Positions 23,261 to 35,125 of a DNA stretch of 64,000 nucleotides are shown here, piece by piece; positions within the stretch are counted from its first letter, which is position 1, and every line of letters begins with the position of its first letter. The position numbers were made by a program, and so were the translations under genes. Source of the stretch: Margaritifera margaritifera (taxonomy: Eukaryota > Mollusca > Bivalvia > Unionida > Margaritiferidae); assembly GCA_029931535.1 (NCBI GenBank), contig JAQPZY010000953.1, positions 650,001 through 714,000 on the forward strand, given 5' to 3'. Under the pieces are notes generated by a model that saw only the letters and a list, made by a program, of their open reading frames with translations, searched no databases and was not told the DNA's origin.

Positions 23261-23425
23261 ACTCAGAAGTCTGTCCTAATGGTTTTTGTTACTACGAACA
23301 CATCAATCCTGAGAAGTTTTGTCAGTGCTTTTTTCGAGCCCTGTACGTTATGCCCTGTGCACCGGAGACATCATGGGACCAAGCCGTTCTCACCTGCACA
23401 CACAGAAAATATCAACAGCGTACAG
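23261..23425 (+). CDS. CBM14 (peritrophin-A) chitin-binding exon, copy A
   Basis: The 165-nt exon is phase 1-1, with acceptor TTGTTATTTAG (AG 23259-23260) and donor ACAG followed by gtccgt. It encodes one chitin-binding type 2 domain: CPNG at the start, NPEKFCQC in the middle, then Cys, TSWDQA and TC at the end, the usual six-Cys spacing of proteins in peritrophic, shell or mucus matrices. Compared with copy B, one base is missing after FCQC and one extra base lies before TSW. Twelve residues are therefore read in another frame, although the frame is restored and a Cys still falls near the right place. Binding may be impaired. The exon sits between mini-exon A and mucin exon B. Confidence 0.85.
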
Positions 23426-23837
23426 GTCCGTCGTTACATAAGCATTTAGTATTTAATAGATTAATAAAGTAAAACTACTCACTGGAAACTTAAAACCCTC
23501 CCGACAAATTGAGTTTCAAGATCCACAACGAAAACAACAACGACCCTTGGTTCCCGAAGATCTGAGTGTTCTCAGCTAAAAGATAGGTAAATAGATGGAT
23601 AAGCGAGTGCGGTGATATTTTAGGCTAAAATGTTTTATTAAGTAATGCTTATCTTAACACAAAAAGAAGCGAAATAATGTGCACCGTTATAATAAAAAAT
23701 GTTATTTTTCTGTAATAGTTTCTATAAGGTACTGAGTCACGCCAATGCAGGAAATATTGTTTCAAATAAGATCAATAAGCAGAAGCTGGTTTCTTGTTTA
23801 CACCAGGGACCATTGTATCGTGTTCATGTCTCAACAG

Positions 23838-23918
23838 CGAATTCCACGTCAGGTACGACTTCGACCACGACTTCAACAACAAGTATCAATCCGTCGACGA
23901 CTGGTTAAAGCAAAAAAG
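23838..23918 (+). pseudogene. Mucin-type exon, copy B, with in-frame stop
   Basis: This short paralogue of 17287-17696 has acceptor TCTCAACAG (AG 23836-23837) and donor AAAG followed by gtatttt (GT 23919-23920). It is 81 nt, phase 1-1, and encodes about 22 Thr/Ser-rich residues before a TAA at 23906-23908. The codon at the matching place of copy A is TCA (Ser), so a single C-to-A change created the stop. The flanking intron also matches copy A (ACACTGACCATCA, CCAATGCATCTGAGT). Confidence 0.7.
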
Positions 23919-24660
23919 GTATTTTGTTTTCTCCTTTGCATGTAGGACACTGACCATCACATTGTGAATCACATGGCATATTCAAAATAGTGACCAATGC
24001 ATCTGAGTCATATTTTCAATGCATAACAACCTGAGCTCACTCATAGAAAGTAGCAATACAACATCAAGATACAGGGTTGACACACACCTTACATTTCGAG
24101 AGACCTTAAGACCTGTCTTATCAAAAGATCTACGTTAAAGAAGAATTCAGAAGATCACATTTACGTCTCTGATACACTGTGCGTGTGAAATTGCTCAAAA
24201 ATGTACGTAATTCATGTCTTTTGAAATAAAATTATATAAGTCTTTTTGGCTTCTGTATGTTAATTCGATTTTCTTCAAAGATAAATAGGCCGCACTGAAG
24301 GACTCCTCAAAGGTATGGTTGAAGTAGGACATTCTTAATTACCTAAATTGTTTTGAAATCGCCTATGATTTACTGCGAAGCTATTGGCATAGTTACCATG
24401 GGACAATTTTGAACACTTCTTTTATATTTTTGAGACACCTTAAAGTAAGGCAGACAAATAACTATATTTAAATGAAGAAACAAAACTTTACCTATACGTA
24501 GGTATTTTGATCTCATAGTGTTATTTAGATTTCTAGGAAGATCATAGGTTTTACTGTTGGGGCTCCTCAAAGATACAACTGAAGTACAGCATGTCGAATA
24601 AACTAAAACAAAATATTATCCAAAACAAAAGAACTAAAATAGAACAAAATAGAATCAAAA
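23919..24660. other. Putative intron with a small diverged repeat
   Basis: The first ~160 bp match the intron after the mucin exon at 17.7 kb; the 17.9-18.6 kb minisatellite is absent. Two blocks (24280-24360 and 24550-24600) share GGACTCCTCAAAGGTA / GGGCTCCTCAAAGATA. No gene. Confidence 0.5.
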
Positions 24661-25269
24661 CTGAACTTAAAGAAAAAAGATCTCAATTATTAGATTAGAT
24701 GTTTAATAATGATAATGGTAATGATAATGATACTGGTAATTTATAACTCCTGTAAAAAAGATTTTGAAAAAAACACTGTATTTAATGCTATAAAACACAA
24801 AGATCTTTTCTTCCCAGAGCAAAGTAATGTTTAGAAATTGTAAGCTGTGTAACGAATTAATTTAGTTCATTGAGTTGAAAGGGTCAGACTGAAACGATTT
24901 ACTATACTAAAAAGGAACTTTTGAAAATGAATGAGTTTTCCGGATAGCCAGTATGAATAAATAATAACGAAATAACATAACAATGCGAACGGGTATAACG
25001 ACTATTCATGCGTTATTAGTATTAATTTATTTAAAACTACAAAGATAGTGAGCATGCGTATGGATCGTTTGCTGAAACACAGAAAGTGGGAAGTGACTGG
25101 AAATGTTAAAAAGATTAAATTTCTCATATTTTCTTTACCCTTTCAATCCTTTTATTGTTGAACACTGTATTTAACTTTTAACTGACTTTTTTTAAAAGGA
25201 ACACCCACAATGATGCTGACCTAACTTGTTACTTGTCCTTCTATAATTTTGCTTTAACTTTACCTACAG

Positions 25270-25335
25270 GATGTTATTCCAGCAGATATATTGGTTGGAG
25301 GATCGATATAAATGTTTGCATCATCCCTATGACCG
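25270..25335 (+). CDS. 66-nt mini-exon, copy B
   Basis: It has acceptor TTTACCTACAG (AG 25268-25269) and donor ACCG followed by gtcagtaag. It is 66 nt, phase 1-1, and reads CYSSRYIGWRIDINVCIIPMT. It has two Cys where copy A has one. The same length, frame and splice sites as 21371-21436 support an exon. The domain is unknown. Confidence 0.45.
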
Positions 25336-25440
25336 GTCAGTAAGATCCTGAAGTGTGTTTGCTATACCGTTAGATGCCTGACTATTATTTTAGGAATTGA
25401 TGGAAGTCATTCTGGAAAGAGCAATACCAATTACCAGTAG

Positions 25441-26050
25441 TGTTACGACTCTAGGTCTAAAAAATATTTAACAGAAAGAAACTGAAACCAACAATGTAAG
25501 CTATATCAACTAGCAATTTATTTCCCTGTAATACAAAGTGAAATTCAAACGATACTTACAATATTATGAATCAAATTCCAAATAATCCTAAATGTTCTAA
25601 TCACATGTCCATGAATATAGAATATTACGAATGAGTTCCTATGTCCTGATATACCACAATGATACAATTCAGAATGTCTTTGAATGAGTCACTAAAGTCC
25701 AAAGCAATGTATTAATTCAAAAGTCAATGAGCACTTTAGTAATTCCAATGAATATATGTTAAATAAATAATTCCTCTCAAATTTCAACGGCACAATGTAA
25801 AATCTGATCACAAATGGATTCCCACAGACTGATCTAAAACAGAAATGAATTTAATGTGTATCAAGTCTCTAGATTATACCCATCTTCTAATGACCCACAT
25901 CATAACGGGACGTAAGTCATCCTAATGGAAGAAAGCAGTCTAATTGTAAATAAGACTGGCCTTGAACATTCTATTTACTAGTGACCAGAATTTAAATAAA
26001 ACTTGTCTTCTGAACAATATTTAAACACAAATTATAGATTAAATATACAT
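25441..26050. mobile_element. ~610-bp insertion unique to duplicate B
   Basis: Copy A runs directly from CCAGTAG to ACAAAACATGG (about 21562). Copy B has about 610 bp between the matching points, starting TGTTACGACTCTAGG. A TGTTACGAC start is common for LTRs, so a solo LTR is possible, but no clean target duplication or CA end is visible. Confidence 0.5.
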
Positions 26051-27581
26051 GACAACATGATGTAGTGAGTTCTCCATATCTAAGCGAATGCTTATGTTTT
26101 GGTTTTGGATCAGGTCTTCTGCACTCTGATGGATGGCAAAGATTTGAGCCTAAACTATAACATCGCGCAAATTGCTCGACTGTAATAAAAATAATTTACT
26201 ATGTTCTATGATAATGACTCTTTTATACGTCAAGCAATTGTTTAAAGTAATAAGGACTACAACTCGAACAGATATGTCAAGTTCAAGAGAGATTTTGTTA
26301 TTTTATGTGCATCATAGCAGATATATTGTAACCGTGTATGTCCATATGTGCGTCCGTCAGTCAATGTATTATGTTTCCTTTAACATCAAGCAGTCTAAAC
26401 CTTTTGCGAAAGAGACTGGTCATTTTTAATAAGGTGCTTCACAAAGAAAGATCACATTTCTATAAGCAATATGGGATATTTCTTTTTACATGATCATCAT
26501 CGAACCATCTATTATCTGGAGTTTATGCGTGAGTTTCATGAAGATGAGAAGATGGCAAGAACAATCTGGAATTCTAGATACAACATTAGAAAGATGGAAG
26601 GTGAGTTTCACTAATAAAACATGCAGGTTGTAGCAATGTCTGTCGTCTCTATTTAAAGGCCGTCATTCGTAACTGGGTGGATGAGTCCCTATAAAACTAA
26701 TTGATTTGTGTATTTACAACCCAAGATGGTATCCAGCATGCGTAAACCGAAACTGTAGGCTAGTCTTTTGCTGGAATTGAATAACAGCACAGCCTCACTT
26801 AACAGACTAGCAGTGCAGCCGAACTTGCATGATCCACATTCTAGTTGTAATCAAAGGACTCTTCTATCAACCAAAAGAGGTTTTAAGAAAGTAAAGTCTC
26901 TTGCAATTGATTGATGACAAATCTTAAGCTCAGATTCAAGCTCCTGCGTGTTACTGTTTGCGCTCGGTGATTCAAAGAAATCGAGGCTCAAATGCATATT
27001 AGATTTTAAATAAGCTCAAATTATTCCTATCATTTTAATTAGGGACCTTTTTCTAAACCAGACTTGTCTGGTTATGTAGCATTATAGCTAGAATGAATTT
27101 GTCATCAGACTAACATTTCAACAACTAACAACCCTTTTATGAAAAGCCTTACAGAGATAAAATATAAACCGTCAAACTTGACACTTGAAGCACAGGTGGT
27201 TTCTTGATGACAGTCTAATATTCAGACATGATGTTTTAGGAACATGTAGTGTTTGGCTAATAGTATATGTTGAGTTTTCTATGCACTGGATATGTATAAA
27301 GAATAAATGTAAATATAGGTTCCTGTGATATTGGAATGTAAAATATTTCAATTCATATGGACTAGAAACAGGCATGAGAAACATGCATGAAGTCTATAAG
27401 TCTGTGCTATGTTAAGTTATATCAAACACCTTCTTGTCATATGTATTGCTAATATATTAACTTCATTTGTATTACCATTTTTCGATTTATTTACGTGCTA
27501 ACACTTTGAGTAGTTGAATGAAAATTTAGCATCATGTCATCATTATATAATAATTACGCTCATAACCGTTTTATTATTTAA

Positions 27582-27746
27582 ACTCAGAAGACTGTCCTAA
27601 TGGCTTTGGTTACTACGAACGTATCAACCCTGAGAAGTTTTGTCAGTGCTTTCTTGCGAGCCCTGTACGTTATGCCCTGTGCACCGGGACATCATGGGAC
27701 AAAGCCGTTCTCACCTGTACACTCGGAAAATATCAACAGCGTACAG
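27582..27746 (+). CDS. CBM14 chitin-binding exon, copy B, acceptor lost
   Basis: This 165-nt paralogue of 23261-23425 has a fully canonical domain: CPNGFGYYERINPEKFCQC, then P, Cys, TGTSWDKA and TC. Its donor (ACAG followed by gtcagt) is intact, but the acceptor dinucleotide is AA (27580-27581) where copy A has AG. A CTCAG six bases downstream (ending 27587) would restore splicing in the same phase at the cost of two residues. The coding part is therefore better preserved than in copy A while its splice site is worse. It may still be functional through the shifted acceptor. Confidence 0.8.
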
Positions 27747-27800
27747 GTCAGTCTTTACATAAACATTTAGTATTTAATAGATGAATTAGGTGCAAATACG

Positions 27801-29080
27801 CATTAGGAAACTTTATATATTTAGGAATGGATATGTGCATGTACAAATACATGCAAACAAACATACATACATACTTCGTATGACGATACATACGTCCACT
27901 TAAGTGCGCCATAGCATTCAATTCCAATGAAACTATCAATACAGGCAAGGTCAAGTGATTAGGAGAAATACTAGTTCGATAGGATCAATTTGCTCTTGTA
28001 ATCTGACTCGAAGAACTACCAATAAGTTTGTCATATTACCCCTACTGCTTAGGTAACAAAACTAAATTTGATCTATCTTCTTCACCGACTGGCTCGTGTA
28101 CAGCTCGCACATATTTGTGTACAGCATAAATCCTGGCCTGCCGTAGCAAAATGTGTCAGAAGATTTGGATCTAAACTGTTCTTTATCCATGGTTTCTAGT
28201 GAACAGAGTAGATCCTGGTCTTAGATTGCAGATTTGGATCATGTTCGCAAATGGGTGCGTGACACACATGGATAGCAGCCGTAATTACTAGAGCTGAAAC
28301 TAATACCAGATTTTCCTATTCGAACATCGACTAATATAATTCACATATTCGTCGATGTTAATACATCTATATAAAAACAAAAATCCCGTTTCTTTTTCTA
28401 CTTTTAGTATTTAACGACGCACACGCCCACCCCAGCCCTATCCACGCTAAGAAACATTGGAAAAATTGTGAACTCAGTCATCTAAATCTAATTACACCTG
28501 CAAATTACAGTTTTGTGTAATTATTTTGTGCGGGCGGAAGGTGGGATTCAGACTAAAAGTCACGTCAAAGTACTTGTTATTTTCCCAGCTTTTCTTCAAA
28601 CCCAGAATGACAATAAACAATCCTTTAGCGCTGAAGTCAATCTAAAGCGAAGCAGAGCAGTATCTCCAGATTACCTTTTCAGTAAAATGCGGAGACTAAC
28701 TCCAAACATTATTGGGGAAGTGACTTGCTTATAATGAATGTCGAACTGACATGTGGTCAATTGAATCTAATTAAATTTGGATACGTTGTTTCATAAAAGC
28801 TCTGATGACACTGATGTTACAACCCCTATCGTATATCATGTTCTTTACCAGCTTGCCGTTTAAAACGTCATCCTTTGTAGGGCTCCTGAATGACTATGAA
28901 CATAAATGCAATCGTTGTTAGTAATGTGATTATTCAGAATTTTGACATTATGGTTACATTGTAAGTGGCATTTGGAATTTTGGGTTATTTAGCAGGTTTG
29001 AAGTTGTTCAATTGTACTGGTTTTCTGGCCAATTCTCGTCATGTTCTCAGAAAGCACAATTTTTTTAATTTAACTTATTA
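27801..29080. other. No gene seen
   Basis: Spacer between duplicated segments B and C1. Frames of up to 73 codons (28513-28734) have no domain or splice support. Confidence 0.45.
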
Positions 29081-29109
29081 TTATTATTATTATTAGTAGT
29101 AGTAGTATT

Positions 29110-31520
29110 CGATATGCTTAGGTTAGGGAGAAAACTGTACGATACATGCTGATACTTGGGTTACTTGGGTCAGTGATCACGACTACTAATGCATGCTTGA
29201 AGTCTCGACATATTGGAACTCGTAGGAGATGTACTACAAACTTCTTATAGATGTTACAGTTAGTATATTATTAAATTGATTCAAAAGTGTCCTCACCCTC
29301 GGTCTCAGAGCAAAGACTCGAGAACCTGGGAGTGGACGTGGTATTAAAACTGCAACATAAAGGGATCGGACCACTAATTCATTTCCGATAGAACTTAATG
29401 TTAATATATTATAAAATAAAAATAATTTTTTCACTAGCTTGGCCTACAAACCACACATAGATCCATTCATTAAAGTTAGATAAATTCTTTTCAGCCTTAA
29501 AAATCAGGTGCTTCGCAGCATGTTTTCGAGTCTCGTGATGCTATACAGGGGGATCCCTGGTCTGCACCAAATAATATAGCCTCACACCAAGAGTACATAT
29601 GCTATTTTGTCAGTAGGAAATTGAATACAGGATATCAAAATAAAAGTAAATATTTTTTGTCAGCTATAGTACATAGATTGAAGTTTGTGAAATTAATAAT
29701 GGAAAAAAATTGAACCCATTTATTACCCAATAGGCACATCTCAAAAGATTGAGTACTCAAGTTTATATTCCCCCCCCCCCCCACCCCACCAGTAGACTGG
29801 TTCCCTGGCTGTAAAATAATTAGTAGTCCGATACCTAAAGGCACTCGTTTCTGTCAGTAAACAGAGAAAACTATTCATAACGGCCACACAGATTACATTA
29901 AATCTAACTGGTTGTAAGGGAGCTTTGATAACAATATATTTCAGTCCAGGCAGAACACTAAACATCAATCAGAACTGAATGTAGCAATCAACTACCTGAT
30001 TCAGAGGAAGTGAATATCTTCCAAAACTGGATCAACGTAGACAAGACACGAAGCAAGTGGGAAACTTCGGATAAAGGTGACCTGAAATGATCAGTAAGGT
30101 ATTTAAGTCGTATATGGAATGTGTACTTTACGTTAAAATAAATTATAAACGGCTGAACGCGCAGACGGTGAAAGAAAGTTAGTACGGAATTAGAGCGTAG
30201 TCAGATTTCAAACCGCGCGAGTTAGTCATTTTGTGTTGATTGGAACAAGGTCGGCGATGTTATGAACAAAACTTTCCGTTTTTTCACTGACAGAAAGGAG
30301 TGCCTGTGCTGCGAGAGCTGTGTTTGTCACCTGGTAATACAGCTCGGAAATCATAAAACTTCTGAAACTGACTTACGCTCGAGATTTTAATATTAACCAA
30401 TCGCAAAGGACGTAAGTTTCAAACACCTGTTTTGACTGATAGTTGCTGGAAACTCAATCTCAAAATCAAGCTCAGAGCTGTATGACATACTAGCCTGAGC
30501 TTGAGGTTGTGACAATGACAAAGGAGTTTATTTTTATTGGTTTCTAGATGAGTCTTAATTTCAGACTCAAAGTCAGTGTTTTATATATATGCTGTCCAAA
30601 TTGCATTAAGCCTCGTCCTGAAACAAGCTGGCTATTTTAAGGCTTGGCATTAAAGTAATAATCATAACTTTGACTTCGTCAATGTTTCACACATGGAGAA
30701 AATTAAGATTTACGTATGTACTCAAGTTGAGATATTTTATGAAAGCGAGGTTAGATATACTGCCAGTCTCTATGCCATAAACAAACTAATTCCGCGCTAA
30801 CGTTGGTTGTTCTTAAGTCTTGGTCGATATATTTATTTTTTTATTTGCAGATTTTGAGGTTCTCTTTAATTATCTTTGACAGGTCCCACTCACGTAGCAA
30901 CACAAATAGTATAACCTGTACAGATGAAATTTACACATAGCTATTGCAGAAAATGTGAAAATATTTATAGTTGTGCGTGTTTTATCTAAATATTGGGGAA
31001 GAAGTGTGTTGCTATTGTGAATCAGTAGAATTCGTATACATAAAGATAAATGTGTTTCTGACGATAATTACAATAAGTGTGCTTCTGACGATAATTATAA
31101 TAAGTGTGCTTCTGACGATAATTATAATAAGTGTGCTTCTGACGATAATTACAATGTGAAAAGTGAATACGTTTTACTATCTTTTCATTATAATCTTAAA
31201 TGAATCAATTATAATTTCCACTCCACTCCAATGGTACAAATTTGTAAACCTTTATAAAGATTTACTGACCACCAACAACCATAACCACCAAATTTAAAGT
31301 CTTTATCTAGAATGGTATAAAAAGAGTTGTGCGATCCTATGAATACATGGATGCATAAACTCATGCACGTACACATTTCCTGATGCATCATACCCAATTG
31401 TGCAAAATGTGAGGTATTTACCTTGAGTGTTATAGGAGTTGCATGACATTACATACGCACATAAACACGCAGCCAGATTATACAATATCCATCAAAAAGT
31501 GTGGGAATAATAATGAAATA
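29110..31520. repeat. Duplicated segment C1 (partner of 18986-20790)
   Basis: Diverged direct copy of A1, longer because of internal insertions, including the minisatellite at 31047-31155 and a C9-type homopolymer near 29770. No exon is seen. Confidence 0.75.
31047..31155. repeat. 27-bp minisatellite, 4 copies
   Basis: Units AAGTGTGCTTCTGACGATAA plus TTATAAT repeat four times; the first is slightly diverged. They are absent at the matching place of copy A1 (about 20430), where one unit-like sequence is present, so the expansion followed the duplication. Confidence 0.9.
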
Positions 31521-31563
31521 AAATATCATTGTTACAGTACTTTTATTGCTGTGTTGGAATCAC

Positions 31564-31594
<31 letters not shown>

Positions 31595-31600
31595 TCGCAG

Positions 31601-31812
31601 CCCCCACCTCTGGCCCCGCCCCAAATGTAACTGGATTCTTGCACTTTTCCTCCAGGGAAGCAAATTTAGGTGAGAAGAAGACATATAGATGTTTGAATCT
31701 GAATGAAACTTTCAAACGAAACGCTTTTAATCCCGATGAGTGCCAGTTATAACTTGCCAAGTCGACGGTGCTTATGACAAGTCTTTTTGAAGCAAGAGCA
31801 AGACATGTGAAG
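31601..31812 (+). pseudogene. Cys-containing exon of a secreted protein, frame-broken
   Basis: It has acceptor TATTTCGCAG (AG 31599-31600) and donor GAAG followed by gtataat. It starts in phase 1 with a Pro/Thr/Ser linker (PTSGPAPNVTG), then GEKKTYRCLNLNE and FNPDEC. After a one-base shift at about 31750 it reads TCQVDGAYDKSF, an in-frame TGA, and SKSKTCE to the donor in phase 1. The 212-nt length is one short of a phase 1-1 exon. Four Cys are visible, but I cannot name the domain. The Pro-rich opening resembles that of the CUB exon at 39655, suggesting the same gene. Confidence 0.5.
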
Positions 31813-31813
31813 G

Positions 31814-31816
<3 letters not shown>

Positions 31817-31876
<60 letters not shown>
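31817..31876. repeat. (TA)n microsatellite
   Basis: About 30 TA units directly after the donor at 31813. Confidence 0.95.
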
Positions 31877-31879
<3 letters not shown>

Positions 31880-32554
31880 GATATTGGTATGGGTGTACGG
31901 TGCACACACGACACAATGGCCGCGCATAGACAGTACGCTTGAGTGGAAACGTGGTATGCAAGGGTGTCAGATTAAGATATCACTCCACAGTTAGAAATAT
32001 GGTTTCCAAGTTCGCGTCAAATTATGGCATCTAAAAATAAATCTGCTCAAATCAGGTATTTAGATGGACCCTTTAATATAGGTATGCATTGTGTGCGCTC
32101 ACTGCATAGAGGATGTAAACACAGTTACAATTTTTGTTCAACTAAAAGGTTGATGAGATTGGTGCAATAAATAGACAGTCTCCTCTAGGTATCGAGTTTG
32201 TATTTGTAGATTCCTCTTTTTAGTTCATCTGCGAGGCATCAGCTGTATTGGTTCTTGCAAACCAAGGTAGTATTTTATTGATATATTTTATCAATGTCTT
32301 TTTGAAAAATCAATCTTCAACATCCGAAAGCAAAACAACATCTCTTGGTTCTCAAAGATCTATTGTTTTATTAACCTTTTTTTACTGAAACTTGACTGTT
32401 AGGATCTTACAAATTCCTTTTAACACCATCTGACACAGTGTTAAGGGAGTTATGGATAATTGTTTAACCATCTTGACTCTTTGTTTGCACAGACTATTTT
32501 AATAAATATAGATATGTATAAATGCAGATAAATATCTCGTGCAAACTCTCTCTC

Positions 32555-32590
<36 letters not shown>

Positions 32591-32890
32591 CCCCTCCCTC
32601 TCGCACACACACACACATGAATATACTTGAGTCTTAGCATGCATCAAGAAAATTAGGGTGTTACTATGATTGGGAAGTTATACATATAATTACATACTCA
32701 GTAGTAGGTACATATTTAGCTGTAGTATTCTACAAGCTGATACAGTTTTTAAAAAAGGGTCCACTTTTATTTGAAGGTAAACGTTTTAGTATACAACTTT
32801 GCCAAATATGTTTCCATTCTTTTGTAGTATAAAACATTGCTTTTGTAACTTGTGAAATTTTGTTTGGGTGTTTTTGTGGTTTTTTTTATT
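31877..32890. other. No gene seen
   Basis: AT-rich, with a (CT)n tract at 32547-32592 and a nearby (AC)n. No exon. Confidence 0.45.
32547..32592. repeat. (CT)n microsatellite
   Basis: About 20 CT units with minor interruptions. Confidence 0.9.
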
Positions 32891-33335
32891 TACGTGTTTT
32901 TTTCTTCAGCACAGCGTGACTTATAAATTTGGTATTTTGCAATCAAAATGAAGACATTATTTATGTCACCAAACTTGTCACTTCCAAAAAAGGCATTACT
33001 TTTGGAAATCGTAATATTTAGTATATAAATCCTAATCCATACAATAAACGATTTCCAAAGATCTGCAATAACTGTAAAATCATAAAATAAGTGTTCAATG
33101 CTTGCTACATTTTATTTACAAAAAGTACATGTATCTTCATCAATGATTTTTTTTTCCAAAAATTGATTTGTTACAATAATTGTGTGCATCAATTTAAACT
33201 AAAAGCCAATTAAATTTGTATCTTTGGTGCACTTCATGCCAAGATTAGTGATTTTTCTTCTCCAGTTTTGATCACTTATCTGTCACTCTAATTGTCTGGA
33301 CCAAGCCTCCCCACACCAAATTTGGCTAACCTTTT
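32891..33335 (-). pseudogene. L1-like LINE, 3' coding end (Cys/His motif)
   Basis: Read on the minus strand, several frames give KFGVGRLGPDN near 33310, then DEDTCTFCK and IEHLFYDF near 33070-33160. These are the zinc-knuckle-like C-x2-C ... H-x-F segment found at the C-terminus of L1-like ORF2 proteins. It continues the LINE whose upstream part is at 38171-39400, the two parts being separated by 33340-38170. Stops and frame changes are frequent; it is dead. Confidence 0.65.
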
Positions 33336-33346
33336 GCACATAAGAT

Positions 33347-33600
33347 TCTCACGTGTGATATAACTCATGTTAGTCTCATGTGCATTTTAACATGCAAATT
33401 AGGTAGAACTCACATGAGCAATATAATCTAACAAATTCTGAAAATCACATGAGCAGAAACAATTGTTAATATGAGCAAGATTTTGCTAACGTGAGCAATC
33501 ATTTCCTCACATGCTCACGTGAGCAAATTTGCTCATCTGAAAATCACATGAGCAGGAATGGTTAATATAAGCAAAAGCTTGCTCACGTGAGCAATAGGAA
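33347..33600. repeat. Left cluster of TCACRTGA palindromes
   Basis: At least seven copies of (C/A)TCAC(G/A)TGAGCA-type palindromes occur in 250 bp, for example GCTCACGTGAGCAAAT near 33520 and GCTCACGTGAGCAATA near 33580. The core CACGTG is an E-box, though here it more probably reflects element structure. Confidence 0.8.
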
Positions 33601-35000
33601 AAAAAAAATGACTAGGATTTGATTTGTATTTGATAAATATTTTTGACAAGAATGAAAAAGAACCAAGTTCCTATAATAAAACTTATTTAGCAGCAATAAA
33701 GAGATTTTCAAAGTGATATTAAAATCTAGTGAAGATGAGCATATTCAAGTTCAGTTATGCATGTTTTTGTGAGGTTTCTCACATGAGAAAAAAGACAAAC
33801 CGTATATAAATATGTGATAATAATGATTTTCAGTTATTGTAATTATTATATCGCATGCATTATGTAACAATAAATGCTCGCAGCGCAAATGGGCAGGTAT
33901 AAAACACTCATTCACTCATCAAGCAAATTAGTTTGATTATTGTGAAAGCAATGGTCTTGATGCACATGAAACCAGCTAGGTGTACTACATCCAATCACTG
34001 ATTTCATTACAGATGATAACAAAAGGTATAGGGTCTCAGGCTAGCATTGACCAATCAGAAAAGGTTGCTTTTACTGACTTATACCAAACAATGTTTCAAT
34101 ATTTAGATTGTTGTTGATAAACATTCAGTGCATTATGCACTGACAATTGTAAACATGTAGAAGTATTTGCAAGGTGTGCAGCTGTCACCGACATGGCAAA
34201 CATTAGATGACAAGGGAGCGCAATCACATATATGATGAACATAAGAGACTAAGAAAGTACCAGAAATGCTGTGAAAATGGACACTAATGGGTAAAGTGTG
34301 ACACAGGAGAGGCTGTGTTGTTGGTGAAATACAGTTGTTGTTTTGAGTTGATGTTAATGAATAATAAATGTTGAATTAGAAACTGAACTGGCTTCTGTTT
34401 GATTTTAGCAAGATCAGTGAAATTTAGACAGGATCAATGAAAATATTATTTTGGTGATCCTGTGGGTTTGTGAAAAAAATCCTAATTTTGAGCCATGTAT
34501 CTTGTTTTACATATGCAAACTTTCTAGAACTCATTACACATACTCCTGCGTGTTTGCTGTTAATCATACAATTTCAGTGGGGACCCATAAAATCTGAATA
34601 AATCAAAGGAAACGACGTGGGAAGGAATGAATACAAATTCATAATTGTTTGAAACAATATTTATCATAATTGCTTAAAACTGTATTTATCAAAGTTAAAC
34701 ATTATTTTGTACACTTGTGCAATATATCAGTAGTTTCCATCATAACATTTAAAAGTTTGTTAAAATGAAACCTCTCAATAGAGTACCATGATGTAATGAT
34801 ATTCTGTTCAATTTCTTTTGTAAAACACTCTGTACACAAAATATATTTCATTAGCTGTTACGTTGTCTTTTTTAAATTAAGCATACTGCGTTCCTTGCAA
34901 AATTGTTGCACACAGAGCAAATTAAGGAGACAGTGGATGCATGCTTTAGGTCATATCCAATGTATTATTAAGGAAAGATTCCAGAAAATTCAGGCTGATA

Positions 35001-35125
35001 CACAGAAAGGCAAGCTCTTCAGTCTAAGGAATCTCTCACAGCCGCTTTCTCGAATATGTGGTGCACAGAAAGGCAAGCTCTTCAGTCAAAGGAATCTCTC
35101 ACAGCCGATTTCTTGAATATGTGGG
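35001..35125. repeat. 63-bp tandem duplication
   Basis: CACAGAAAGGCAAGCTCTTC starts at 35001 and 35064. The two units differ at only about four positions, so it is recent. It keeps a plus frame open over both copies, but no protein family is recognised. Confidence 0.9.

Larger units (their letters stand above)
20791..23480. repeat. Duplicated segment A2 (partner at 24660-27800)
   Basis: This 2.7-kb block is repeated in direct orientation. It contains the mini-exon at 21371-21436 and the CBM14 exon at 23261-23425, both present in the partner. The partner carries an extra ~610 bp (25441-26050). Intron sequence between the exons is still alignable by eye (for example AGGCCGTCATTCGTAACTG at about 22202 and 26660), so the duplication included introns. 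Confidence 0.85.
24660..27800. repeat. Duplicated segment B (partner of 20791-23480)
   Basis: Direct repeat of A2 with its own mini-exon and CBM14 exon. It begins near TTAGATTAGATGTTTAATA (copy A: TTAGACGTTTAATA) and includes a ~610-bp insertion not present in A. Confidence 0.85.

Noticed and set aside
32450..32647. Arg-Glu repeat protein on the minus strand (also 62983-63230)
   Set aside because: Translation of CT microsatellites.
33520..33530. E-box (CACGTG) enhancer cluster
   Set aside because: The motif is embedded in longer palindromes confined to the ends of an inserted element, which explains the clustering without gene regulation.
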